Shown piece after piece: positions 7,152 to 14,400 of a stretch of 20,347 nucleotides of DNA. The stretch spans positions 1 to 20,347 of the forward strand of contig CAILON010000139.1 in NCBI GenBank assembly GCA_903835865.1, read 5' to 3'. Origin of the DNA: an uncultured beta proteobacterium (GTDB lineage: Bacteria > Pseudomonadota > Gammaproteobacteria > Burkholderiales > Burkholderiaceae). The first letter of the stretch is position 1. Each line of letters opens with the position of its first letter. The notes beneath the pieces are model-generated. The model was not told the DNA's origin, searched no databases, and was given only the letters and a program-made list of their open reading frames with translations. The translations under genes were made by a program, and so were the position numbers.

Positions 7152-8357
7152 ATGAACACCAGCAAAGCCTTTAGAACCCTACTGCTCTACCGCATTGGCG
7201 CAACACTCAGCTATCAAATCACGATGGTAGCGGTAGGCTGGCATCTATACGAAATCACCAATAGCGTTGTCTCTCTCGGCTTAATTGGTCTTGCCGAGCT
7301 TATTCCCTACTTTACGCTTGCCTTGTATTCAGGGCATGCGGTAGATCACTACTCCAGAAAAAAAATTGCAGCTTTAGCCTGCATCATCCACATGATGGTG
7401 GGCTTATTTCTTGCAGCGGTTGCCATGGGATATCTCACACCACCTGTGCCGCTGATTTATAGCGCAGTGGCTTTTATCGGCGTCGGCCGTGCCTTATTGC
7501 GCCCCTCTTATCAGGCATTGTTTGGTCAAATTATTCCCAGAGATCAACTTCCACGCTACACCGCGTACGCCTCATCAGCCTTTCAGATCTGTGTAGTAGC
7601 AGGACCGGGGCTGGGCGGACTGATGATTGGATTTGCAGGCCTCGAGTGGACTTATTTATTTGCAGCATTCTGTGGAGCCTTTGGTCTTTACGGCATTACC
7701 TTTATTAAGGTTGCTCAAGAAAAGAGCAGCGCCTTATCCAAGCATTTTTTAAAGAGCTTTCTGGAAGGGTTTCATTACGTCAGAAAACATGAACTAATTT
7801 TGAGCGTCATGGCGCTCGATATGTTTGCAGTACTTTTTGGTGGCGCAGTTTCTATCCTCCCCGCCTTTGTCAAAGAGGTGCTGAATGCAGGACCAGAAAC
7901 GCTTGGTATCTTACGAGCCGCCCCAGCGGCTGGGGCTGTACTCACAGGTATTTATCTTGCAAGACGTCCTTTACTCACTGATTCAGGGAAGCACCTTCTC
8001 CTATCGGTGGCGGGATTTGGTCTTGCCATCATTGCCTTTGGTATTTCAAGCAATCTTTGGTTGTGTGCCTTTTTCTTATTTATCTCTGGATGCTGCGACT
8101 CTATCTCGGTTGTGATTCGGGGTAGCGTCATGCAATTGACTACGCCAGATCATATGCGCGGCAGAATTAGCGCCATCAACGGTATTTTCATAGGATCTTC
8201 TAATGAATTAGGCGCACTCGAATCAGGCATTGCTGCAAGCATCATGGGCTTAGTGCCCTCGATTGTCTTTGGCGGGGCTGCAACGATTGCCGTTGTTATC
8301 TTGACCTATCGACTCGCGCCCCACCTGAGTAAATTACACCTGAAAGATATTTCTTAA
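7152..8357 (+). CDS. MFS transporter, EntS/MFS_3-like exporter
   Basis: A 401-aa, 12-span inner-membrane carrier. The loop between spans 2 and 3 reads SGHAVDHYSRKKIAAL, matching the MFS A-motif (G-x3-D-x2-R). The centre has the RALLRPSYQALFGQIIPRDQLPRY pattern in pieces typical of the enterobactin-exporter-like branch, and the second half has TPDHMRGRISAINGIF. Members are drug, metabolite or siderophore exporters; the substrate here is unknown. The ATG at 7152 lies 44 bases from the divergent cytochrome b start, so the two may share a promoter region. The 3' end is 10 bases from the convergent hydroxyacyl-CoA dehydrogenase with no hairpin seen. No siderophore genes are in the window. Confidence 0.9.
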   Translation: MNTSKAFRTLLLYRIGATLSYQITMVAVGWHLYEITNSVVSLGLIGLAELIPYFTLALYSGHAVDHYSRKKIAALACIIHMMVGLFLAAVAMGYLTPPVPLIYSAVAFIGVGRALLRPSYQALFGQIIPRDQLPRYTAYASSAFQICVVAGPGLGGLMIGFAGLEWTYLFAAFCGAFGLYGITFIKVAQEKSSALSKHFLKSFLEGFHYVRKHELILSVMALDMFAVLFGGAVSILPAFVKEVLNAGPETLGILRAAPAAGAVLTGIYLARRPLLTDSGKHLLLSVAGFGLAIIAFGISSNLWLCAFFLFISGCCDSISVVIRGSVMQLTTPDHMRGRISAINGIFIGSSNELGALESGIAASIMGLVPSIVFGGAATIAVVILTYRLAPHLSKLHLKDIS

Positions 8358-8367
8358 AACCCTAGAG

Positions 8368-9309
8368 TTATTTAATCTTCGGAAGATCTTTCTGAATAAT
8401 TTTTAAGCCGTCCCGCAAAGCGTCTTGATAGCGTTTACGTTCCACCTTAATTGTTTCTGCGGTCCAAGGATAGAATCCTTCCCCTGTTTTCATGCCAAAC
8501 TTCCCACTAGCAACCCGCTCACTTAAGCACTTGGCAATCGTTGGGGAATTGTTTAAAGATGGGTAAATTGTGGCGCCCCCTGCGGCATGGATTTCAAGGC
8601 CGGCATGATCGCGCTGCATCGCAGGACCCGCGGCAATATATCGGAAGCCAAATCCGAATCGAACGGCTTTATCAATATCTTCTGGAGTGCAAATGCCAGC
8701 ATCGACCATAGCAAAGGCTTCTCTTGATAAAGCATGTTGCAAGCGGTTTGCCAAAAAGCCTGGCAAATCTTTTTTGACGGTTACTGGCACCATGCCACAT
8801 TCGGTCATTAATCTAGTGAGGCTTTCGGCAACCATCGGTGATGTTTTTTCTCCATAAACAACTTCCACACAGGGAATTAAATGGGCTGGCATAAAAAAAT
8901 GAAGACCAATCATTCGGGCGGCTGTTTTTAGGCCGCTCGCAATTTGGCTAATCGGGAAGCTTGTACTGTTACTCGCCAAAACTGCTTCTGGTTTTGCATA
9001 TTGCTCGAGCTTTGCAAATAATTCTTGTTTGATATCAAGACGCTCTGGTACACATTCAATCACCAGGTCTACATCCGACCAATCCACTTCTTCAAGAGTT
9101 CGGGCAACACTCAATAGGTGAATGCGATTTTCATAGCCGAGCTCGGTCAGGGTATTTGCAAAGTAATCAGGCAAAAGAGCGCGCCGCTCAGTAGTAGGCT
9201 CCACTACTTGAACGGCACAACCGCCGCGCGCACATACGGCTGCAACGTCTGCACCCATCGTGCCACCTCCAACAATTACTACTTTGGTTTCGGCTGGGGT
9301 AAACAACAT
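8368..9309 (-). CDS. 3-hydroxyacyl-CoA dehydrogenase family NAD-dependent oxidoreductase
   Basis: A 313-aa cytoplasmic two-domain dehydrogenase. The Rossmann motif GGGTMG is at 14-19 and ECVPE at 85-89. SNSTSFPISQIA starts at residue 113, and the catalytic His137 (GLHFFMPAH) pairs with Glu149 (VEVV). Asn188 (FLANR) is also conserved. The C-terminal domain (about 185-280) has the helical 3HCDH fold ending SGKFGMKTGEGFYPW. The substrate may be an acyl-CoA, as in 3-hydroxybutyryl-CoA dehydrogenase, or a free hydroxyacid, as in lambda-crystallin/L-gulonate dehydrogenase. FMPAHLIPCVEVV fits either. AGGAG lies 7 bases before the ATG. It is divergent from the second 2-hydroxyacid dehydrogenase with 84 bases between starts, so it may belong functionally to that acid-catabolism module. 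Confidence 0.88.
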   Translation of the reverse strand: MLFTPAETKVVIVGGGTMGADVAAVCARGGCAVQVVEPTTERRALLPDYFANTLTELGYENRIHLLSVARTLEEVDWSDVDLVIECVPERLDIKQELFAKLEQYAKPEAVLASNSTSFPISQIASGLKTAARMIGLHFFMPAHLIPCVEVVYGEKTSPMVAESLTRLMTECGMVPVTVKKDLPGFLANRLQHALSREAFAMVDAGICTPEDIDKAVRFGFGFRYIAAGPAMQRDHAGLEIHAAGGATIYPSLNNSPTIAKCLSERVASGKFGMKTGEGFYPWTAETIKVERKRYQDALRDGLKIIQKDLPKIK

Positions 9310-9353
9310 GACATTCTCCTAAAGGGGTGCGGACTTTTAACGGGAAATCCTCT

Positions 9354-9374
9354 TACAATGGAAGCATTATTCCA
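9354..9374 (+). promoter_or_regulatory. Possible -10 box and overlapping inverted repeat upstream of the hydroxyacid module
   Basis: TACAAT (9354-9359) resembles a -10 hexamer, and TGGAA (9359-9363) is repeated inverted as TTCCA (9370-9374) with 6 bases between. The site sits in the 84-base gap between two divergent catabolic genes, 20-40 bases before the + start. No good -35 box was found. The repeat could be an operator, but arms of five bases may arise by chance. Confidence 0.25.
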
Positions 9375-9393
9375 ATAAAAAAGTTAGTGAGAC

Positions 9394-10323
9394 ATGATCC
9401 CCGTCAATTCGGTGCTACAGGTCGGTTATTTCCCTGAAATTATGCAGGCAGAAATTGATCGGCGCTTTAAGCCAACGCACCATCTAGATCCTGCTGCCGC
9501 TGTACCTGCAGGAAACTTTGAGGCTATCTTGATTCGGTCAAACACCAAATTGCCTGAAGCCTTGGTTAAACAGTTGCCCAAGGTCCGCATGGTGGCGACC
9601 TGTGGTGTTGGATATGACAATCTCCCCCTGGGCTATCTCAAAGAACGTGGCATCAAAGCAAGCAATACTCCAGGAGTCCTTAACGATGCGGTATGTGAAT
9701 TAGCCATTGGCATGCTATTAGGGCTGCTTCGGCGCATTCCAGAGGCCCAGGACTTCGTTAAAAGCACTGAGTGGTCAAAGGGTTTGTTTAAGCTCACCAC
9801 CACCCTCGCGGGCAAGCGTGTTGGGATTGCTGGTATGGGACGAATTGGCCAAGACTTAGCAGATCGACTTCTGCCTTTTAAAGTTGAGATTGCCTATTGC
9901 GGGCCAAACCCAAAAGATTTGCCTTATACCTATTTTAAAAACATCAAAGATTTAGCAAGGGCTTGCGATGTGCTGCTTCTAGCCTGCCCAGCAACACCCG
10001 ATACAGAGAAAATGATCAATGCAGAGGTATTGGAGGCTCTTGGGCCCAATGGATACTTAATCAATATTGCACGTGGCAGCGTTGTGGATGAAACTGCTCT
10101 TTTATATGCACTGCAACATAACAAGATTGCTGGCGCAGCTTTAGATGTCTTTGAAAATGAACCTAATCTCAACGCCGCCTTCTTAAATCAAGATAATGTT
10201 CTTTTAACACCCCATATTGGTAGTGCTACCACTGAAACGCGGATAGCAATGACTAATTTAGCAGTAGATAATTTAGAAGCCTTTTTTAACCAACAGTCAC
10301 TTCTTACAGAAGTTAAAAATTAA
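9394..10323 (+). CDS. 2-hydroxyacid dehydrogenase, glyoxylate/hydroxypyruvate reductase-like
   Basis: A 309-aa NAD(P)-dependent cytoplasmic enzyme of the D-isomer 2-hydroxyacid dehydrogenase family. Conserved features are VATCGVGYDNL (67-77), GMGRIG (147-152, the dinucleotide-binding turn), Arg227 (INIARGS), Glu256 (VFENEP) and His274 (TPHIGSAT), the full catalytic set. The layout is closest to glyoxylate/hydroxypyruvate reductases, which reduce glyoxylate to glycolate or hydroxypyruvate to glycerate. It is a distant fold-mate of the dehydrogenase at 580-1554, not a recent duplicate. The DapA-family gene starts 12 bases downstream, then the TAXI protein, so it is the first gene of the second acid-uptake operon. 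A reductase removing an oxoacid released by the aldolase is a reasonable inference. Confidence 0.9.
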   Translation: MIPVNSVLQVGYFPEIMQAEIDRRFKPTHHLDPAAAVPAGNFEAILIRSNTKLPEALVKQLPKVRMVATCGVGYDNLPLGYLKERGIKASNTPGVLNDAVCELAIGMLLGLLRRIPEAQDFVKSTEWSKGLFKLTTTLAGKRVGIAGMGRIGQDLADRLLPFKVEIAYCGPNPKDLPYTYFKNIKDLARACDVLLLACPATPDTEKMINAEVLEALGPNGYLINIARGSVVDETALLYALQHNKIAGAALDVFENEPNLNAAFLNQDNVLLTPHIGSATTETRIAMTNLAVDNLEAFFNQQSLLTEVKN

Positions 10324-10335
10324 ATCGGAGCAAGT

Positions 10336-11262
10336 ATGACCATCACCTTACATCCATCGACATTGCCAGCGGTGTTATCGCCCGTACTAACACCGTTCAA
10401 AGCAGACGGCAGTCCCGATGTGCAGAAACTGCTAAAGCAATGCCAATGGTTAGAAGCTAATGGCGTTGGTCAAGCGATCTTTGGCACCAACTCCGAAGCC
10501 AATTCCATGTCTGCCCCACAAAAGATGAGCACTTTGACTGCTCTAGTTGAAGGTGGTTTAAACCCAGAACATATGATGCCTGGGACAGGCGCCACCTCAA
10601 TCGACGCGACTGTGACTATGACACGTCACGCAGTAGCCCATAAGTGTGCAGGTGTTCTCATGCTGCCCCCTTTCTACTACAAAGACGTAACTGATGATGG
10701 TCTGTTTGCTTACTTCTCAGAGGTCATTCAAAAGGTTGGCAGTGCAGCGTTACAAATTTATATCTACAACATTCCTCCCGTAACCAAAATCAATTTAAGC
10801 CTGTCACTACTTGAACGCTTAGCCAAGGAATATCCAAAGACAGTAGTTGGCATGAAAGATAGTTCTGGTGACTGGGCTTACACAGAGTCTGTTATTAAAT
10901 TGCTAGCGCCTTCAGGCTTTCGCGTGTATGCCGGCAGTGAAGTATTCCTCATGCGTACCTTACGTGCAGGTGGCGTTGGCTGCATTTCCGCTACAGCGAA
11001 CGTCAATCCAAAAGCGCTAGCTGATCTAGCCGCCCATTGGAGAGAGTCGAATGCGGATGAGCGTCAAGCGGAAATGGATAAACTACGCGCCATTTTTGCG
11101 CAATACCATATGATTGCTGGTATGAAAACTGCTGTTGCACATTACAGTAAAGATCCTGAATGGTTGAGAGTTCGTCCGCCACTCATGCAGTTAACTGCAG
11201 AGCAACAAGCAAAGCTCTTAAGCGAATTACAAAAAGCCAATTTTTCTATGCCAGGTCTTTAA
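10336..11262 (+). CDS. Dihydrodipicolinate synthase (DapA) superfamily aldolase/lyase, catabolic type
   Basis: A 308-aa TIM-barrel class I (Schiff-base) aldolase. The catalytic lysine is Lys174 in VVGMKDSSGD, and the barrel tyrosine is Tyr144 in IYNIPP. The usual GTTGE loop reads GTNSE (50-54), and YNIPP is followed by VTKIN rather than the Arg-containing SRTG of true DapA. Both changes argue against lysine biosynthesis and for a catabolic relative such as 2-keto-3-deoxy-acid aldolase, 5-dehydro-4-deoxyglucarate dehydratase or a similar pyruvate-releasing enzyme. GGAG lies before the ATG, 12 bases after the reductase stop. The neighbours (reductase, TAXI-TRAP uptake, enolase-superfamily dehydratase) support an acid-sugar or hydroxyacid pathway. 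The exact substrate is not readable. Confidence 0.88.
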   Translation: MTITLHPSTLPAVLSPVLTPFKADGSPDVQKLLKQCQWLEANGVGQAIFGTNSEANSMSAPQKMSTLTALVEGGLNPEHMMPGTGATSIDATVTMTRHAVAHKCAGVLMLPPFYYKDVTDDGLFAYFSEVIQKVGSAALQIYIYNIPPVTKINLSLSLLERLAKEYPKTVVGMKDSSGDWAYTESVIKLLAPSGFRVYAGSEVFLMRTLRAGGVGCISATANVNPKALADLAAHWRESNADERQAEMDKLRAIFAQYHMIAGMKTAVAHYSKDPEWLRVRPPLMQLTAEQQAKLLSELQKANFSMPGL

Positions 11263-11283
11263 TTAAAAACACAGGAGACAAAA

Positions 11284-12234
11284 ATGAAACTACTTAAAAT
11301 CATTGCGCTCTCACTCAGCTTTTTCTGGGTGGGTGCACAGGCTCAAAATATTTCCATTGCAACCGGTGGAACAGGCGGGGTCTATTACCCAATGGGTGGT
11401 GGTCTTGCTGCCATGCTATCTAGCAAAGTACCGGGAATGTCAGCTACAGCTGAAGTCACTGGCGGTTCTGTAGACAACTTAAAGTTAATAGGTACCGGCA
11501 AACCGTATGTTGCTTTCTCAATGGCTGATGCTGCTAAAGATGCATCGGTTGGTGACGATAAATTTAAAGATAAGCCAGTAGATTTGCGCACCTTGCTGAT
11601 ACTTTATCCAAACCTAATGCACGTCGCCACCGTAGAATCAACCGGCATTAAATCGATGAAGGATTTAAAAGGCAAACGTATTAGCACGGGCGCACCAGGA
11701 AGTGCCACTGAAGTTATGGCATTCCGCTTGCTAGAGGCTGCAGGCCTAGATAAGGACAAAGATGTTAAACGTGAGCGCTTAAGCGTTGCAGAGTCCGTCA
11801 ATGCCGTAAAGGATCGCAAGATTGATGCTTTCTTCTGGGTAGGTGGTTTGCCAACTGCAGCAGTTACTGATCTTGCAAACAGTCCTGGTATGAAAATCGT
11901 GATGGTAGATACCAATGATGAAGTGCCTGCCATGAATAAAAAATATGGCAACCTTTACTTTCCAACAGTGATTCCAAAGGCGACCTATAGCGGCATGGCG
12001 AAAGACAACAAAGTTGCAGCAGTTGCAAATCTGCTAGTTGTCAACTCATCCATGTCTGATGCAGAAGCATACAAAATCGTCAAGGCTATTTTTGATAATC
12101 AACTTGATTTGGTCCGCTCACATGCTGAGTTCATCAATATCAAATTAGAAAGCCAAAAATCTAATGCAACGCCAGTTGCTTATCATCCTGGCGCCCTGAA
12201 GTACTTCAAAGAGAAGAATATTAAACTTAACTAA
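11284..12234 (+). CDS. TAXI-family TRAP transporter solute-binding protein
   Basis: A 316-aa periplasmic receptor. Residues 1-20 form a Sec signal peptide (cleavage after AQA). The mature start NISIATGGTGGVYYPMGGGLA is split here into its motifs, ATGGTGG and YYPMGG, the hallmark of the TAXI family (TRAP-associated extracytoplasmic immunogenic). VTGGSVDNLKLI, near residues 59-70, and the MKDLKGKRISTGAPGS stretch are also typical. It has a strong AGGAGA ribosome-binding site. It follows the aldolase by 21 bases and precedes the fused permease by 76 bases that contain a hairpin terminator, a layout that would let the receptor be made in excess over the permease. Ligands of TAXI proteins include glutamate-like and other acids; the one here is unknown. 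Confidence 0.93.
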   Translation: MKLLKIIALSLSFFWVGAQAQNISIATGGTGGVYYPMGGGLAAMLSSKVPGMSATAEVTGGSVDNLKLIGTGKPYVAFSMADAAKDASVGDDKFKDKPVDLRTLLILYPNLMHVATVESTGIKSMKDLKGKRISTGAPGSATEVMAFRLLEAAGLDKDKDVKRERLSVAESVNAVKDRKIDAFFWVGGLPTAAVTDLANSPGMKIVMVDTNDEVPAMNKKYGNLYFPTVIPKATYSGMAKDNKVAAVANLLVVNSSMSDAEAYKIVKAIFDNQLDLVRSHAEFINIKLESQKSNATPVAYHPGALKYFKEKNIKLN

Positions 12235-12247
12235 GTTGCACCAAACC

Positions 12248-12275
12248 AAGGGGTGAGTCAAACTCACCCCTTTTG
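12248..12275 (+). terminator. Hairpin terminator/attenuator between TAXI receptor and TRAP permease
   Basis: AAGGGGTGAGT (12248-12258) pairs with ACTCACCCCTT (12262-12272) over a CAA loop, an 11-bp stem followed by a short T run. It starts 14 bases after the receptor stop, 39 bases before the permease start, and both genes are on the + strand. It probably stops only part of transcription. Confidence 0.78.
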
Positions 12276-12310
12276 CATTGCTGCTGTCATAAATATAAAT
12301 AGGTTGGGAC

Positions 12311-14326
12311 ATGAACCAAAACATAATAGATAACGAAACTCAGGAGAAGCTAGACGCCTTCATTAAGCAGGAGGAAGGGGATTCAAATGACTATAAGGGT
12401 CTACTGGCAAAGTTCATCACCCTGGTAGCAGTTGGCATGTCTTTGTTTCACTTATATGCTGCTTACTCTATCGTTCCTACTCACCAGCTTCGGGTCATCC
12501 ACGTTGGGCTTGTTCTTTTCTTAGTGTTCTTAAGCTTTCCCATTGCTGCACGTTTTAAAAACCGATTAATGTTATGGGACGTAGTCTTTGCTATTGGATC
12601 GGTCGCCATCGCTTATTACATCCTGAGTGGAGGCGATGATTTTTCTGATCGCAATACCGCGCCCAATCCAACGGATGTCTTGGTTGGCATTGGACTGATC
12701 CTGCTAATTTTGGAGAGCGTTAGAAGAACCAACGGCATGGTGCTTGTTACTGTTACCGTCCTCTTCTTACTCTATGCATTATTTGGAAACTACCTACCCG
12801 CTCCTTGGACTCACAAAGGATATGACCTAGATCGTTTAGTCGGATATATGTATATGACGCTTGAGGGCATCTACGGTACCGCTGTAGACGTTTCTGCGAC
12901 CCTCATTATTCTGTTCACCATCTTTGGCGCCTTCCTGCAATTTACCGGCGCTGGAAAATTCTTTATCGACTTCTCTTTTGCAGCGATGGGTGGAAAATCT
13001 TCTGGAGTTGGCAGAACGATTGTATTGTCTTCATTTCTCATGGGCGGCCCATCCGGTTCTGGTGTAGCCACAACGGTCACTGTAGGCTCTGTAGCTGCGC
13101 CAATGCTAGAGAAAGTGGGTTACGAAAGAAATGCCGCTGGTGGTCTTTTAGCTGCAGGCGGTCTAGGCGCCATCATCTCGCCTCCTGTACTAGGCGCTGC
13201 CGCATTCTTGATTGCTGACTTTCTCAAAATTTCCTATTTGGATGTTTTGCTGATGGCAACCATCCCAACCATTCTTTTCTATCTTGGTTTGTTTGTCATG
13301 GTGGAGATTGATGTTCGTAAATATGGGATGAAACATATTCATTTTGAATCGGCAGAGAGCGCCTGGCAATTAACCAAAAAATATTGGTTTCATTTCTTCT
13401 CGCTCATCTCGATCGTGGTATTTATGATGTTCGGCTTTTCGCCAGTGATGTCCGTATTCTGGGCCACTGTAGTTTCGGCCTTTTCAAGTATGTTGCGCGA
13501 AGATACGGCCATCATTCCTTGGGCTTGGTTTAAAGGTAAAGAGCCCATTCTTTCTGGCCTCTATAACTCTAACCTCACCAAAGCTTTAGCCTCTGGCTCA
13601 ACTGGCGTGTTGGCGATTGCCGCAACCTGTGCCGGCGCAGGCCTAATTGTGGGAACCGTGACACTTACCGGCCTGGGTCTTAAATTTAGCTCCATCGTGA
13701 TTCAGTATGCAGGCGGATCTTTATTACTCACTGCCATCTTTACTGCATTGATCGTCTGGGTTGTAGGTCTTGCAGTCCCTGTAACAGCCTCTTACATTAT
13801 TTGCGCAGTGATTGCAGCCCCAGCCCTAATCAACTTAGGTGTTCCTGCATTCGCAGCCCATATGTTTATCTTCTATTACGCAGTACTTTCAGAAGTCTCG
13901 CCCCCTACCGCCCTCTCGCCATTTGCTGCTGCGGCGATTTGTAAAGGTAATCCTTATAAAACGACATTACAAACGTGGAAGTATGTTGCGCCAGCTATTC
14001 TGGTGCCATTCATGTTCGTGCTCGACAAATCAGGCGTCAGCCTATTGTTGATGGGCTCAACCAATGCGCTTGAGCAGGCAGATTGGATGCAGATTGCCTG
14101 GATCTCCTTTACAGCAGTCATTGGAATCATCTGTTTGGCAGGCGGTCTTCAAGGTTGGTTTATTGAGAAAACCAAGGTCTTCGAACGCGTTCTCATGGTG
14201 ATTTCTGGGGTTGCACTAGCCTACCCATCTACTGAAGCAGACCTCGTTGGCTTCATAGGTTTTGGTTTGGTTCTGGTGACACAAACCATCACCCACTTCA
14301 AACTAAATCCACGATCCCCCACTTGA
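12311..14326 (+). CDS. TRAP transporter permease, fused small and large subunits (DctQ-DctM type)
   Basis: A 671-aa inner-membrane protein. An N-terminal cytoplasmic stretch of about 30 residues is followed by four spans (about 31-52, 60-80, 88-106, 121-155) replacing the separate small subunit. The DctM-like large domain spans about 175-560. Its signatures are FLMGGPSGSGVATT (242-255), AAGGLGAIISPPVLGAAAF (281-299) and the later VSPPTALSPFAAAAI. The C-terminus (about 575-671) adds further spans, like the DUF3394 tail of TAXI permeases. It imports the acid delivered by the TAXI receptor using a Na+ or H+ gradient. The ATG at 12311 keeps the charged leader. The gene stops 12 bases before a strong bidirectional terminator. 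Confidence 0.92.
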   Translation: MNQNIIDNETQEKLDAFIKQEEGDSNDYKGLLAKFITLVAVGMSLFHLYAAYSIVPTHQLRVIHVGLVLFLVFLSFPIAARFKNRLMLWDVVFAIGSVAIAYYILSGGDDFSDRNTAPNPTDVLVGIGLILLILESVRRTNGMVLVTVTVLFLLYALFGNYLPAPWTHKGYDLDRLVGYMYMTLEGIYGTAVDVSATLIILFTIFGAFLQFTGAGKFFIDFSFAAMGGKSSGVGRTIVLSSFLMGGPSGSGVATTVTVGSVAAPMLEKVGYERNAAGGLLAAGGLGAIISPPVLGAAAFLIADFLKISYLDVLLMATIPTILFYLGLFVMVEIDVRKYGMKHIHFESAESAWQLTKKYWFHFFSLISIVVFMMFGFSPVMSVFWATVVSAFSSMLREDTAIIPWAWFKGKEPILSGLYNSNLTKALASGSTGVLAIAATCAGAGLIVGTVTLTGLGLKFSSIVIQYAGGSLLLTAIFTALIVWVVGLAVPVTASYIICAVIAAPALINLGVPAFAAHMFIFYYAVLSEVSPPTALSPFAAAAICKGNPYKTTLQTWKYVAPAILVPFMFVLDKSGVSLLLMGSTNALEQADWMQIAWISFTAVIGIICLAGGLQGWFIEKTKVFERVLMVISGVALAYPSTEADLVGFIGFGLVLVTQTITHFKLNPRSPT

Positions 14327-14338
14327 TCTAACCTTAAT

Positions 14339-14375
14339 AACAATAAAGCCCGCAGATGCGGGCTTTATTGTTTAA
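14339..14375. terminator. Strong bidirectional terminator between TRAP permease and enolase-superfamily gene
   Basis: A 15-bp stem (AACAATAAAGCCCGC at 14339-14353 with its complement at 14358-14372) over an AGAT loop. AT-rich ends give U-rich transcripts on both strands. It lies between two convergent genes and should end both operons. Confidence 0.9.
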
Positions 14376-14400
14376 TCTAAAACGTTAGCCAAGCATTGCC

